A stretch of 64,000 nt of DNA from Streptomyces sp. NBC_01754 (GTDB lineage: Bacteria > Actinomycetota > Actinomycetes > Streptomycetales > Streptomycetaceae), in the NCBI RefSeq assembly GCF_035918015.1, contig NZ_CP109132.1:2046001-2110000 (forward strand), read 5' to 3'. Positions 1 to 8,738 of this stretch are shown here, in pieces. A program made the position numbers and the translations under genes. A model generated the notes under the pieces. It was given only the letters and a program-made list of their open reading frames with translations. It did no database searches and was not told the origin of the DNA. The stretch's first letter is position 1. Every line of letters begins with the position of its first letter.

Positions 1-798
1 GGCGGTCACCCCGTGCGCCGCGGCGATCTTGTGGACGGGTTCCAGCAGTGCCCCGTTCGTCCGGGCGTTCCGGCCGGTGAAACGCGGCTGGTGCTTGCGG
101 TAGTCGTCCGCACCCAGGTCCTTCGCCGCGTCCGTGAACACCCCGGTCAGAAAGCCGCGGCCGAGCGGCGAGTACGGCACCACGGTCACCCCGAGCTCGA
201 CGGCCGCGGGCGCGGCGCTGCGCTCCACGTCCCGGCTGAACAGCGACCACTCCGACTGGAGCGCGGCGATCGGGTGCACGGCGTACGCCTCACGCAGCTC
301 CGCCCCGGTCACCTCGCTCAGCCCGAGCCGCTTGACCTTGCCCTGACGCACCAGCTCGGCCATCGCGCCCACCGATTCGGCGAGCGGGACGAGCGGGTCG
401 CGCCGGTGCATGTAGTACAGGTCGATGACGTCGGTCCCCAGGCGGCGCAGGCTGGCCTCGACGGCCTGCCTGATGTACGCCGGGTCGTTGTTCACCGCCC
501 GGAACTCCGGATCGTCCGTCCGCTGGACGCCGAACTTCGTGGCCAGGGTGATCTCGTCGCGGTGCGCCCCCACGAACGGGGCGAGGAAGCTCTCGTTGGC
601 GCCGCGCCCGTAGATGTCGGCGGTGTCGAAGAGGGTGACCCCGGCCTCCAGCGCGGCTTCGAGGGTGTCCCTCGCGGCCGCCTCGTCGGTTGCCCCGTAG
701 AACTCGCTGATCCCCATGCAGCCGAGCCCCTGGACGCCGACCCTGGGGCCGCCCTTCCCGAGCTCCGCCGTGGCGATCCTGCCGGTGCTCTCGCTCAT
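1..798 (-). CDS. Aldo/keto reductase, 3' end outside the window
   Basis: NADPH-dependent carbonyl reductase of the aldo/keto reductase family, cytosolic, substrate unknown. The visible 266 codons run from the ATG to beyond base 1, so the C-terminus is missing. The catalytic tetrad is visible: Asp and Tyr in FDTADIYGRG, Lys in LATKFG and His in YYMHRRD. The gene begins 4 bases after the stop of the upstream MerR gene on the same strand, so the two form an operon. MerR regulators paired with reductases usually activate the neighbour in response to a small molecule. Confidence 0.9.
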   Translation of the reverse strand, partial: MSESTGRIATAELGKGGPRVGVQGLGCMGISEFYGATDEAAARDTLEAALEAGVTLFDTADIYGRGANESFLAPFVGAHRDEITLATKFGVQRTDDPEFRAVNNDPAYIRQAVEASLRRLGTDVIDLYYMHRRDPLVPLAESVGAMAELVRQGKVKRLGLSEVTGAELREAYAVHPIAALQSEWSLFSRDVERSAAPAAVELGVTVVPYSPLGRGFLTGVFTDAAKDLGADDYRKHQPRFTGRNARTNGALLEPVHKIAAAHGVTA

Positions 799-802
799 GT
801 CG

Positions 803-1255
803 TCAGACCCTTTCCGACGCCGCACGGGCGCCCGCATAGAAGTCGATCTTGTAGTCGAGTACGGCCAGGGTGCCCTGGAGCTCCGAGATCCGCGTCCTCA
901 CGTCGCGGCGGGTCGCCTCCAGCAGCTCTTGTCTTTCTTCGAACGTGTGCTCGCCCTCGCGCAGCAGCTCCGCGTACCGGACCATGTCGGCCACCGGCAT
1001 CCCGGTCAGCCTGAGCTTGCCGACGAAGGCCAGCCAGTCCAGATCGCGGTTGCTGAAACGGCGCTGCCCGGTGTGGGAGCGGTCCACGTGCGGCATCAGC
1101 CCGATCCGCTCGTACCACCGCAGCGTGTGCGCGGTGAGGCCGGTGAGGGCGGCGACCTCACTGATGGTGTAGCGCTCCTCACCCTCGGGGCGCGGGTGCG
1201 TCTTCGGGGGCGCGCAGGCGTCGGGCCGTACGGATGTGCTCTCCATCACCGTCAT
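803..1255 (-). CDS. MerR-family transcriptional regulator
   Basis: A 150-residue DNA-binding activator. An extended N-terminus of about 25 residues precedes the winged helix-turn-helix (TGLTAHTLRWYERIGL, then the wing with SHTGQRRFSNRD). The second half is a long dimerisation helix and a short effector tail without the metal-binding cysteines of metal sensors, so an organic or redox ligand is more likely. ATG 1255 was chosen because a MerR-like palindrome and a TAGCGT -10-like element lie directly upstream, which implies a leaderless transcript. ATG 1246 is also possible. It is co-directional with the aldo/keto reductase and is probably autoregulated. Confidence 0.85.
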   Translation of the reverse strand: MTVMESTSVRPDACAPPKTHPRPEGEERYTISEVAALTGLTAHTLRWYERIGLMPHVDRSHTGQRRFSNRDLDWLAFVGKLRLTGMPVADMVRYAELLREGEHTFEERQELLEATRRDVRTRISELQGTLAVLDYKIDFYAGARAASERV

Positions 1256-1272
1256 GGTCTCCACGCTAGAAC

Positions 1273-1290
1273 CTTGGAGTGCACTCGAAG
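1273..1290 (-). promoter_or_regulatory. MerR-type operator inside the merR promoter
   Basis: CTTGGAGTG followed directly by CACTCGAAG forms a 9+9 inverted repeat with one mismatch, ending 17 bases before the merR start. MerR regulators bind such palindromes between unusually spaced -35 and -10 boxes. Read on the minus strand, CTTCGA and TAGCGT could be those boxes. The palindrome is seen; its role is inferred. Confidence 0.6.
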
Positions 1291-1336
1291 CAAGCGCAAA
1301 CGGGTGACGTGTCCGGCCGGTCGTAAGCTCGTCCTC

Positions 1337-2149
1337 ATGCAGAGCCTGGCACTGATCGAGAACTGGCCCGTCCCCACCGCGGCCGCCGCCGTCGTCACCG
1401 CGGACGGCACCGTCACCGGTACGCACGGCCCGACCGCACACCGTTTCCCCCTCGCCTCCGTCACGAAACCGCTGGCGGCGTACGCGGCGCTGGTGGCGTA
1501 CGAGGAGGGCGCGGTCGAGCTGGACGAACCGGCCGGCCCCGAGGGCTCCACCGTCCGCCACCTGCTCGCGCACACCAGCGGCCTCGCCTTCGACGAGCAC
1601 CGGGCGACCGCGCCGCCCGGCACCCGCCGGCTGTACTCCAACGCGGGCTTCGAGGTCCTGGGCGACCACATCGCGAAGGCCACGGAGATCCCGTTCCCGG
1701 AGTACGTCCGCCAGGCCGTCCTGGAGCCGCTGGGCATGACGGCGACCACGATGGACGGCTCCCCCGCCAAGGACGGCGTCTCGACGGTGGACGACCTGGT
1801 CCGGTTCGCGGCGGAGGTGCAGGCCCCGCGTCTGCTGGACCCGCGTACGGTGCTGGAGGCCCAAACGGTCGTCCATCCCGGCCTCAAGGGCGTACTGCCG
1901 GGTTACGGCCATCAGAACCCGAACGACTGGGGGCTCGGCTTCGAGATCCGTGACTCCAAGTCACCGCACTGGACGGGCGCTTCCTCCTCCCCCGCGACCT
2001 TCGGCCACTTCGGCCAGTCGGGCACGTTCCTGTGGATCGACCCGGTGGCGGGAGCGGCCTGCGTCGCGCTGACGGACCGGGCGTTCGGGCCCTGGGCGAC
2101 GGAGGTCTGGCCGGTACTCACGGACGCGGTGCTCAAGGAGCTGGCCTGA
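1337..2149 (+). CDS. Serine hydrolase of the class C beta-lactamase family
   Basis: A 270-residue penicillin-binding-protein-like hydrolase. The SxxK nucleophile motif is SVTK, the second motif is YSN (RLYSNAGFEVLG), and the third is HFGQSGTF in place of KTG, as in many esterase-like members. No signal peptide is visible, so it probably acts in the cytosol as an esterase or peptidase rather than a resistance enzyme. It is divergent from the MerR-reductase operon. Its last 238 bases are overlapped antisense by the HATPase gene. Confidence 0.85.
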   Translation: MQSLALIENWPVPTAAAAVVTADGTVTGTHGPTAHRFPLASVTKPLAAYAALVAYEEGAVELDEPAGPEGSTVRHLLAHTSGLAFDEHRATAPPGTRRLYSNAGFEVLGDHIAKATEIPFPEYVRQAVLEPLGMTATTMDGSPAKDGVSTVDDLVRFAAEVQAPRLLDPRTVLEAQTVVHPGLKGVLPGYGHQNPNDWGLGFEIRDSKSPHWTGASSSPATFGHFGQSGTFLWIDPVAGAACVALTDRAFGPWATEVWPVLTDAVLKELA

Positions 2150-2586
2150 CCGGCCTTCCGGTCGGCCAGGCACTCGAACCACACCGTCTTGCCGGTCCCG
2201 TCGGGGCGCGGCTCCACGCCCCACCGGTCGGTGACAGCCGCGACCAGCACCAACCCTCGCCCGCCGTCAGCGAGTTCGTCACCGGCGGCGGGCCGGGGCA
2301 ACCTCGGATCACGGTCGGCCACCTCGACTCGCACCCCGTCCGCCCACAGGTGGATGCACGTCTGACAGCGACGGCCGGGGACGTGCCGGACGACGTTGGC
2401 GATCAGCTCGGTGAACGCCAGCTCGGCCGCGTCGGCGAGGTCGAGGAGGCCGGAACTCCTGAGGTACATGCGCAGGATGCGGCGGAGGTGCCGTGCCGAG
2501 TGCTCGCCCATGGCGAACTCGGAACGGTAGGCGGGCTCGGACTCGGCGGCGCACTCACCGGTCCGGGTGTCAGTTACGTGATTCAT
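1912..2586 (-). CDS. HATPase_c ATP-binding regulator with antisense-overlapping tail
   Basis: A small GHKL ATPase of the anti-sigma-factor (SpoIIAB/RsbW-like) type common in Streptomyces. The N-box is ELAFTELIANVVRH (Glu and Asn present), followed by DRDPRLPRP and the lid DGGRGLVLV. The conserved domain ends near residue 140. The remaining 85 residues are low-complexity and lie antisense to the 3' end of the serine hydrolase gene, so the tail may be spurious read-through after loss of an earlier stop. It is divergent from the XRE/DUF397 pair; such trios are typical WhiJ/AbaA-like developmental regulatory loci. Confidence 0.75.
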   Translation of the reverse strand: MNHVTDTRTGECAAESEPAYRSEFAMGEHSARHLRRILRMYLRSSGLLDLADAAELAFTELIANVVRHVPGRRCQTCIHLWADGVRVEVADRDPRLPRPAAGDELADGGRGLVLVAAVTDRWGVEPRPDGTGKTVWFECLADRKAGQASSLSTASVSTGQTSVAQGPNARSVSATQAAPATGSIHRNVPDWPKWPKVAGEEEAPVQCGDLESRISKPSPQSFGF

Positions 2587-2666
2587 GTCACCAGCGTGCA
2601 GTGCGCTGATTACTCTCGGCTACGCAACGAAACGAACGCCGCAAGGCGTTGCAGCCGGAGGTACCC

Positions 2667-3515
2667 ATGGCCAACGTTCAGACCCTCGACCCCAACGCTT
2701 CCCCACTGGACTACTACGGCTGGGAACTCCGCCGCCTGCGCGAGGCCGCTAACCTGAAGCAAGGTCAACTCGGGGACATCATCTTCTGCACGGGGTCCCT
2801 GATCGGCCAGATCGAGACGACGAAGAAGGTCCCCACCCGCGACTTCTCGGAACGGGTGGACGCCGCACTCGGCACGGACGGCCTCTTCTCCCGTCTGGTG
2901 GGCCTGGTGCTGCGCAGCCAACTGCCGACGTGGTTCCAGCCGTACGCGGACATGGAGGCACAGCCGACGTACATCTCGACGTATCAGGTGCAGTTGATCC
3001 ATGGGCTGTTGCAGACGGAGGAGTACGCGCGGGCCGTACTGACCACCGGCGTGTCAGACGACTTGGACGGCCTGCTGGCCGGACGGATGGAGCGCCAGCT
3101 CATCCTGGAGCGGGAGCAGCCGCCGCTGGCCTGGGCCGTCTTGGACGAAGCGGTACTACACCGGCCTATCGGTGGCCAGGAGGTGATGCGGAACCAACTG
3201 GCGCATCTGTTGGAGTTCTCGGAACGCCGTTGGATGCGGATCCAGGTGATGCCGTTCTCTGTGGGCCAACACGCCAGCCTGGACGGCTCGTTCACAGCTA
3301 TGCGCTTCCACGAAGACCCCGACATCGTCTACACCGAGGACCTCATCTCCGGTCACATGACCGCTAACCCTGCAACCGTCAGGGAGGCCTCACGCCGCTA
3401 CGCTCATCTTCAGGCTGCGGCTCTCTCCGTCGAGGACTCCGCAGCACTGATCGCCCGTGTGATGGAGGAGCGTTATGGAAACCAGTCCTGCCCTGATGAA
3501 CTCGCAATGGCGTAA
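2667..3515 (+). CDS. XRE-family regulator with DUF5753 domain (WhiJ-like)
   Basis: A 282-residue regulator. An N-terminal helix-turn-helix (about residues 18-75, LRRLREAANLKQGQLGDII) is followed by a DUF5753 ligand-type domain to the C-terminus, containing YQVQLIHGLLQTEEYA and the conserved LAWAVLDEAVLHRP. ATG 2667 has the ribosome-binding site CCGGAGG at 2656-2662. A small hairpin, AACGCC-GCAA-GGCGTT at 2635-2650, lies just before it. The 3' end overlaps the DUF397 gene by 41 bases. Family members regulate Streptomyces differentiation and antibiotic production; the target here is unknown. Confidence 0.9.
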   Translation: MANVQTLDPNASPLDYYGWELRRLREAANLKQGQLGDIIFCTGSLIGQIETTKKVPTRDFSERVDAALGTDGLFSRLVGLVLRSQLPTWFQPYADMEAQPTYISTYQVQLIHGLLQTEEYARAVLTTGVSDDLDGLLAGRMERQLILEREQPPLAWAVLDEAVLHRPIGGQEVMRNQLAHLLEFSERRWMRIQVMPFSVGQHASLDGSFTAMRFHEDPDIVYTEDLISGHMTANPATVREASRRYAHLQAAALSVEDSAALIARVMEERYGNQSCPDELAMA

Positions 3516-3669
3516 GTCCAGCTACAGCGGAAGCACCGGCGGCGAATGCGTCGAGGTGGCCGACGGCTACCCCGCCGCCGTCCCCGTCCGGGACAGCAAG
3601 AACCCCGGCGGGCCCGTCCTCGTCCTGAGCGCCGATGCCTGGCGGGCCTTCGTGGACGGGCTGCGGTAA
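3475..3669 (+). CDS. DUF397 small protein
   Basis: A 64-residue protein with the signature order WRKSSYSGSTGGECVEVA, VPVRDSKNPGGPVLVLS and WRAFVDGLR, which is the complete DUF397 domain. Such proteins are encoded beside XRE/DUF5753 regulators and are thought to modulate or bind them. It overlaps the XRE gene by 41 bases, which suggests translational coupling. No membrane segment or signal peptide is present. Confidence 0.9.
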   Translation: METSPALMNSQWRKSSYSGSTGGECVEVADGYPAAVPVRDSKNPGGPVLVLSADAWRAFVDGLR

Positions 3670-3730
3670 ACCACACACCAGGGGCGGCGCCCACCGGACA
3701 CCGCCCCACCCAGCCCGCCAGGGCGCGCGA

Positions 3731-4183
3731 CTACAGGCGCTCCGGGCGGCGGCCCAGGGCGAGGATCTCGTGGCCGGTCTCCTCGTCCGTCCGGCGTCCG
3801 CGCTCCTCGAAGCCCATGCGCTCGTAGAAGCGGCGGGCGCGCCCGTTCTCCTCGAAGACGTCCAAGGTCACCTCGCCGTGCAGGGACACGGCGTGCTCCA
3901 CCAGCGCCCGGCCGACCCCGGCCCCCTGCGACTCGGGGGCGACGAACAGCCCGCCGATCTCGGCCTCCAGCAGTCCGAGCAGACCCACGACGGTGCCGTC
4001 AGGGGCCTCGGCGACCCAGTTGTCGGCGTGCACGAGATAGACCTCGCGCACCTTTCGTGCGCGCTCACCTTCGCCTTCCCCCTCGATGAAGGGGTGCGCC
4101 TCCTTCGAGGCCCGCGACCAGAGATCGACAACGGCCTCCTCGTCGCTGGGCCGATACGGGCGAATGATCGTTTGCGGGCTCAT
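3731..4183 (-). CDS. GNAT-family N-acetyltransferase
   Basis: A 150-residue acetyltransferase. The acetyl-CoA pyrophosphate-binding motif A is seen in GGLFVAPESQGAGVGRALV, and the C-terminal ARRFYERMGFEERGR is the usual motif B region. The start at 4183 (MSPQTIIRPYRPSD) aligns with the normal GNAT beginning; the longer upstream frame is not needed. The substrate cannot be told. It is convergent with the DUF397 gene. Confidence 0.85.
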   Translation of the reverse strand: MSPQTIIRPYRPSDEEAVVDLWSRASKEAHPFIEGEGEGERARKVREVYLVHADNWVAEAPDGTVVGLLGLLEAEIGGLFVAPESQGAGVGRALVEHAVSLHGEVTLDVFEENGRARRFYERMGFEERGRRTDEETGHEILALGRRPERL

Positions 4184-4590
4184 GCGGACGAGGCTAATAC
4201 TCCAGCAGCGGTTCGTGTCCTGAGCTGGCAGTTGTCGTTGTTGTCCTGGCATGGAGGGAGTTACTGAAGTCGCTGGGCGGGCCGCAGAGTTGGATGGAAG
4301 TCTGCCACTTCCACATCATCCAGCCGGCTCCCCGGAAGGTTCAGGCACCACGGTGGAGAGCTACCCCACCACCGCACTCACACGCGAGAAAGTTTAGCGA
4401 CGGCAGGATGCGGTCGCGGGCAGGCAAGCCCCTCGCGCGGCGGCACAGCGTACAAGTGCCGTGCCGCCGTGCGACGCGTTCCGCGCCTGAGGCATGGCTC
4501 AAACAGAGCAGCATCGCTCAAAAGCCCACCTAAGTTCGGGGGCCGGCACCGGTAACCTCCCGGAGGCCGGCCACGAGCAAGGAGCTGACA
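4184..4590. other. Non-coding stretch, no gene recognised
   Basis: About 400 bases with lower third-position bias than the flanks and no frame with a convincing start, ribosome-binding site and composition. It presumably carries the promoters of the acetyltransferase gene and of the gene at 4591. No strong palindrome or terminator was found. Confidence 0.4.
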
Positions 4591-5133
4591 TTGGAATCGA
4601 CGCCGCCCCAGCATCACACGCAGGACCTTGGCACCATGGTCGGTCTCTTCTGGATCGAATCGGAAAAGACGTACTTGGGTATGCCTCCGGTCCCGCCAGC
4701 ACCTGGCGTACTTCTCTCGCCCGCAGGCGTGCAGGTCGTCGGACCTGATGCGGTGCAATGGTCTTGGTCCGACGTGACGGACCTGCGGGTGACCGAGGCG
4801 CCGGTTCGTTCAGCTGCGGCCCGATGGGCAGCCCGCGCCGCGAGCGTTGCCGCAGCAGCCCTGGACGCGTGGGTTCCCGGCAGCCCGACCGAGATGACAG
4901 CGGTGCTTGCCATCGGCGGCAACGAACACAAGACACCAGTCTTGTCGGGTGCCTCAAGCGCCTACACGCAGCGGGAGGTCGATCTCTCGCACGGACTGCT
5001 CGCACGCTTCGCCCGCGGCACCTCCTCACCCTCCGTCTTGTCCGATTGGTGGAACGGAGATGGGCAGCCCTCTGGGGTACTGCCGTCGAGGCACCGGGAG
5101 GCTCTTCTGGAGAGCTGGCTACGAGTTGGCTGA
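4591..5133 (+). CDS. Hypothetical protein, function unknown
   Basis: A 180-residue soluble protein that I do not recognise. The TTG start is supported by AAGGAG 7 bases upstream. The N-terminal half (GLFWIESEKTYLG, then PAGVQVVG and VQWSWSDVTDLRV) looks like a beta-rich PH-like fold, followed by an alanine-rich helix and a second beta segment. It ends 13 bases before the left end of an IS element, so its native downstream neighbour has been displaced. Confidence 0.6.
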   Translation: MESTPPQHHTQDLGTMVGLFWIESEKTYLGMPPVPPAPGVLLSPAGVQVVGPDAVQWSWSDVTDLRVTEAPVRSAAARWAARAASVAAAALDAWVPGSPTEMTAVLAIGGNEHKTPVLSGASSAYTQREVDLSHGLLARFARGTSSPSVLSDWWNGDGQPSGVLPSRHREALLESWLRVG

Positions 5134-6117
5134 GGGCGCTGCCCACCTAGGACTTGTCCGGCCGATCATGTGACTGCTCCGTGCCTGAGTCGTTCCTGTG
5201 GGCATGGGGCGGGGCGATCTGAGTGATGTCGAGTGGGAACGGCTGCGGCCGTTCCTGCCGGTCAGCAACGGGCGTTGTGGCAGGTGGCGGGATCACCGGC
5301 AGGTGATCGATGGGATTTTGCACCGGTGCGGACCGGGGTGCAGTGGCGTGACCTGCCCGAACGGTTCAGGCCGTGGAAGACCATTTACGAACGCCACCGC
5401 CTATGGTCGGCCGACGGCACCTGGGAACGTCTGCTCCAGCAGGTTCAGGCCGCGGCCGACGCCGCGGGCGAGATCGACTGGGACATCTCGGTCGACTCCA
5501 TCATCGTCCGTGCGCACCAGCATGCCGCCGGCGCCCGCACCGACCCATCTCCGGCCCCGGGTTCAAAGGGGGCCGCAGGGATGGAACACCAGGACGAGAC
5601 GCCGTGGCAGAGTCTCGTCGCCCGCCTGGTGGAGGTGGTGCTGGAGGCGAGGGCCTGGGCCGCTCGCGCGGCGGGTTCACCAGCAAGCTCCACCTGAGCC
5701 CGGACGGCCGCTGCCGCCCGCTGTCCCTGGTCGTCACTCCAGGTCAGCGGGCAGACTGCACCCAGTTCAAGCTGGTCCTGGAGAAGATCCGAGTGCCCAG
5801 ATCTGGCCTGGTCAGGCCACGGAAGAAGCCCGACAGCCTTGCGGCTGACAGGGCTTACAGCAACGGCCCCATCCGCGAGTACCTGCGACGGCGGGGAATC
5901 CGCCACACCATCCCGGAGAAGACCGACAGCCAGGCGGCCCGCCTGCGCAAGGGCGCACGCGGTGGACGGCCGCCCGGCTTCGATGAGGACCGTTACAAGA
6001 AGCGCAACACCGTCGAGCGGACGATCAACCGCCTGAAGCAGTCCCGAGCGGTCGGTGAGGTCGACTCGGGGCGCCCTGCTGATGTTTCCACCAGTGGGTT
6101 TCCCCGAGCCGCCTCCC

Positions 6118-6151
6118 GAACCCGGCGTGCCCGTCTCCGGGCACCGGGCTC
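6118..6151 (-). ncRNA. Group II intron domain V hairpin
   Basis: Read on the minus strand, the 34 bases start GAGCCCGGTGCCCGG and close with CGGGCACGCCGGGTTC, a stem with the AGC triad at its base and a short loop. This is the expected size and shape of catalytic domain V. It is followed by a domain VI-like stem up to 6055. Confidence 0.8.
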
Positions 6152-6183
6152 TCCACAAATCCCGTTCCGGGCTGTTCAGTTCC

Positions 6184-7614
6184 TCATGCCGTAGTGGGCC
6201 ACGGAGCCGGAATGAGTTTTCCCCGGTATCGGTATCTGGTCGTGCTTACCTTGGCCGGGTTGAACAGTTCCAATTCCTCTGTGACGGGCCACCAGCCGCC
6301 GCCGTAATAGCGTCGGCGGAGCTGTTTCCAAGTGATCCCGGGGTGCTTGCGTCGGATCCATCTTGTCACCCTCATCCACGCGTAGTGGCTGAGGTAACAG
6401 AAAGCGACGTTCGAAACTCCGGGACGGAAATACGCGCACCATCCCCGCAACACCGAGTTCAGTCGGTGGAGCAAGGACTCCAGCGACAAGCCGACGTTCT
6501 GTCGTCCGGTCAGTTCCTTCACCTTGCCCGTGACGGAACGTACTGATTTCCGTGCCGGGTAGGTGTAGATGTACTGCCGATCAGTGCCAAGTTTCCGGTG
6601 ACGCTGGATGCGCCATCCGAGAAAGTCAAGGCCCTCGTCAATGTGCGTGATACTTGTCTTCTCCACCGACAGGCGAAGGCCCATTGGCTTCAATGCCCCT
6701 GCGACCTCGTCGCGTAGTTCCTCGGCATGGTCTCGGCGCCCGAAGACGAGTACGAGGAAGTCGTCCGCATACCGGACCAGCCGGTAGTTGGGCAATCCTC
6801 GGCGCCGTCTCCTGCGCCGATCCTCGGAGGTGCCATCTGGTCCTCCGAGGCCCTGGGCGATGTGCTCGTCCAGGACCGAGAGTGCGATGTTGGCCAGCAG
6901 CGGCGACAGGATCCCGCCCTGCGGGGTCCCGGTGCGTGTGTCCGTGAAGGCCCCGTCACGGGACAGGATCCCGGACTTCAAGAACGCCTTCACCAAGGAC
7001 AACACCCGCTTGTCCCCGATTCGATTGCGCACCCGCTCCATGAGGGCCGGGTGCGCAATCTCGTCGAAGCACGCCGTGATGTCGCCCTCCACCACCCACT
7101 CGTATCCGTGGCTGGCGAGGTAGCGAGTTTCGGCGATCGCATCGTGAGCCCGGCGGTTCGGGCGGAACCCGTAGGAACACGGGAGGAAATCCGCTTCGAA
7201 TACCGGCTCCAGCACCAGTTTCAAGGACGCTTGGACCACTCGGTCCGCCACGGTCGGGATCCCGAGACGACGAAGCTTGCCATTCGCCTTTGGAATCATC
7301 CGCTCGCGGACGGGAACCGGATGGAAGCTGCGGTCTCTGACCTGGGTCCGCAGCTTGTCGAGAAGCGCCTCGACTCCCTGCCCGGCTTCGATGGAGCGGG
7401 TGGTCTTCCCATCCACTCCGGCCGTCCGGGCGCCCTTGTTTCCCCGGACACGGTCCCACGCCACCAACAGGAAGGCGGGATCGGCCACGAGGTTGAACAG
7501 GTCGTCGAACCTGCGATGAGAATCATCGACAGCCCAACGGTGCAGCTTGGTCTGGATCTCCAGTACCCGGCGTTCGGCCTTCATCAAGGCCCATTCCAGC
7601 TCGTCGGTATTCAC
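6184..7614 (-). CDS. ltrA: Group II intron reverse transcriptase/maturase
   Basis: A 476-residue intron-encoded protein that splices and reverse-transcribes its intron RNA. Seen in order: RT0/RT1 region (VRGNKGARTAGVDG), RT2 (KLRRLGIPTVADRVVQ), RT3 (YGFRPNRRAHDAI), RT4 (GDITACFDEI), the catalytic RYADDFLVLV, and the maturase X domain with LRGWCAYFRPG. The protein stops after NPAKVSTTRYRYRGKLIPAPW, and no HNH endonuclease cysteine pairs are seen, so mobility would depend on another priming route. The GTG start follows a good AGGAGG. The frame is intact, so the intron may still be active. Confidence 0.93.
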   Translation of the reverse strand: MNTDELEWALMKAERRVLEIQTKLHRWAVDDSHRRFDDLFNLVADPAFLLVAWDRVRGNKGARTAGVDGKTTRSIEAGQGVEALLDKLRTQVRDRSFHPVPVRERMIPKANGKLRRLGIPTVADRVVQASLKLVLEPVFEADFLPCSYGFRPNRRAHDAIAETRYLASHGYEWVVEGDITACFDEIAHPALMERVRNRIGDKRVLSLVKAFLKSGILSRDGAFTDTRTGTPQGGILSPLLANIALSVLDEHIAQGLGGPDGTSEDRRRRRRRGLPNYRLVRYADDFLVLVFGRRDHAEELRDEVAGALKPMGLRLSVEKTSITHIDEGLDFLGWRIQRHRKLGTDRQYIYTYPARKSVRSVTGKVKELTGRQNVGLSLESLLHRLNSVLRGWCAYFRPGVSNVAFCYLSHYAWMRVTRWIRRKHPGITWKQLRRRYYGGGWWPVTEELELFNPAKVSTTRYRYRGKLIPAPWPTTA

Positions 7615-8303
7615 CGGCGACAGCCTCCTGGCATTCCAGTCTCCTTACTGCCGACTTGCTGGCCCCCTTCCCCATGTGACCGGCTTTCCCGGCCTCGGAG
7701 TACTACGGAGCCTCCGTCCTGCCCAACGGCCATCAGCCGACGATGGGCTTGCCCCCGATCGGACTGGATGTCCGATATAGGGGCGACCGCGGACAGTTCC
7801 CACGTTCACCACGAATCGATCGACAGGTGAGGTGCCCAGCTCTACCCCGGCAGCATCGCCACGCTTACGCCGCAGACTTTCGGCGTGGCCTCCCCACCGA
7901 TGAGTAGAGTCGGCTTCGGAGTCGACCACCGACGAGCGCCGGTGGTCGTGCACTGCATCCGGCCCAGATCCGCCAGGTTCGAGCCGGTGTCGTAATTACG
8001 GGGCGTCAGACACTGATTTCTCGCGTGCACCTTCCTGTCTCGCTAGCCGGACCCGGGTCGTCTGGCAGTACCGACCCGTCCCGGCGTTGTCGGGGCTGCT
8101 TACCGCTCGGCTCGGCATCCCCCGGAACCGAACTGCTCCCAGCTTCAACCGGATTGCTACGACAACCCGGTGGTGAAGGTCTCTCACCTCACTCGATTCC
8201 ATGGCGCCTCGTGGCGCACCTACTCGCTACGACAAGCGCGGCTACGTCTTCCTCGGCACCGCCACCGCGGCGGCCGTCGCGATCTGGCTCCGAACATGAA
8301 CTC

Positions 8304-8738
8304 CTACGCGACCCAGCAGTAGACGCCCTGGTTCTGGCGCCGGGCGCTACTGACGAGGGCAGCCAGATCGCCCACGATCGCGTCCGCGATCTCCGCGTCG
8401 ATGTCCTCGCCGTCCTCCGCGCGCAGCTGAGCCCACGAGGCGGCGACGTCACGCAACCTGGAGTGCGTGGCGTCCGCGAGCGCAGTGGACAGGCGAGGCG
8501 AGATCGCGAAGACGACGCATCCGTCGTTGTCCTGGCCGGCGACGATGCGAGGCTCACCGGCCTCGACGAGTTCATCGAAGATGCCGCCGATCAGAAGGCA
8601 TTCCCACTCGACTACGGCCTCTTCGGGATCGAAGTTGCCGAAGGAGAGCGACTCGAATGCCCGTCCCGGCCCAGTCTTGAGGGTCAGGCTCGCTGACGTG
8701 TCGTCCGGCGCGACGAAGAACTCCACGATGATGCTCAC
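8304..8738 (-). CDS. IS passenger gene, hypothetical protein
   Basis: A 144-residue soluble, acidic protein that I do not recognise. GTG 8738 (VSIIVEFFVAPDD) is the likely start because the frame upstream runs into the IS end. Its stop lies 4 bases after the transposase stop, so the two genes converge tightly inside the same inverted repeats. It is therefore cargo of the IS and not a host gene. The frame is intact although the transposase has decayed. Confidence 0.55.
   Translation of the reverse strand: MSIIVEFFVAPDDTSASLTLKTGPGRAFESLSFGNFDPEEAVVEWECLLIGGIFDELVEAGEPRIVAGQDNDGCVVFAISPRLSTALADATHSRLRDVAASWAQLRAEDGEDIDAEIADAIVGDLAALVSSARRQNQGVYCWVA

Larger units (their letters stand above)
6055..8219 (-). 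mobile_element. Group II intron (retrotransposable) inside the IS transposase
   Basis: On the minus strand the element begins with GTGCG (reverse complement of 8215-8219), the group II 5' consensus GUGYG, and ends with AC (6055-6056), matching the 3' AY rule. The maturase gene lies in the domain IV position, and a domain V hairpin lies 65 bases before the 3' end. The 600 bases 7615-8219 hold domains I-III and have no other gene. It is inserted antisense to transposase transcription, so it cannot splice from the transposase message. Boundaries were set by restoring the transposase frame. Confidence 0.9.
5204..8299 (+). pseudogene. IS5-family transposase, two frameshifts and split by a group II intron
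   Basis: The protein can be pieced together from three frames. GDLSDVEWERLRPFLP starts at 5204. One base is lost near 5330 before VRTGVQWRDLPERF. A second shift near 5655 precedes LGRSRGGFTSKLHLSPDG. The gene breaks at base 6054 after NRLKQSRAV and resumes at 8220 with ATRYDKRGYVFLG to the stop at 8297-8299. Removing 6055-8219 rejoins GTCG and CTACTCGC into an intact RAVATRYDKR reading. The two frameshifts mean it is inactive even without the intron, unless one is a programmed frameshift. Confidence 0.85.
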
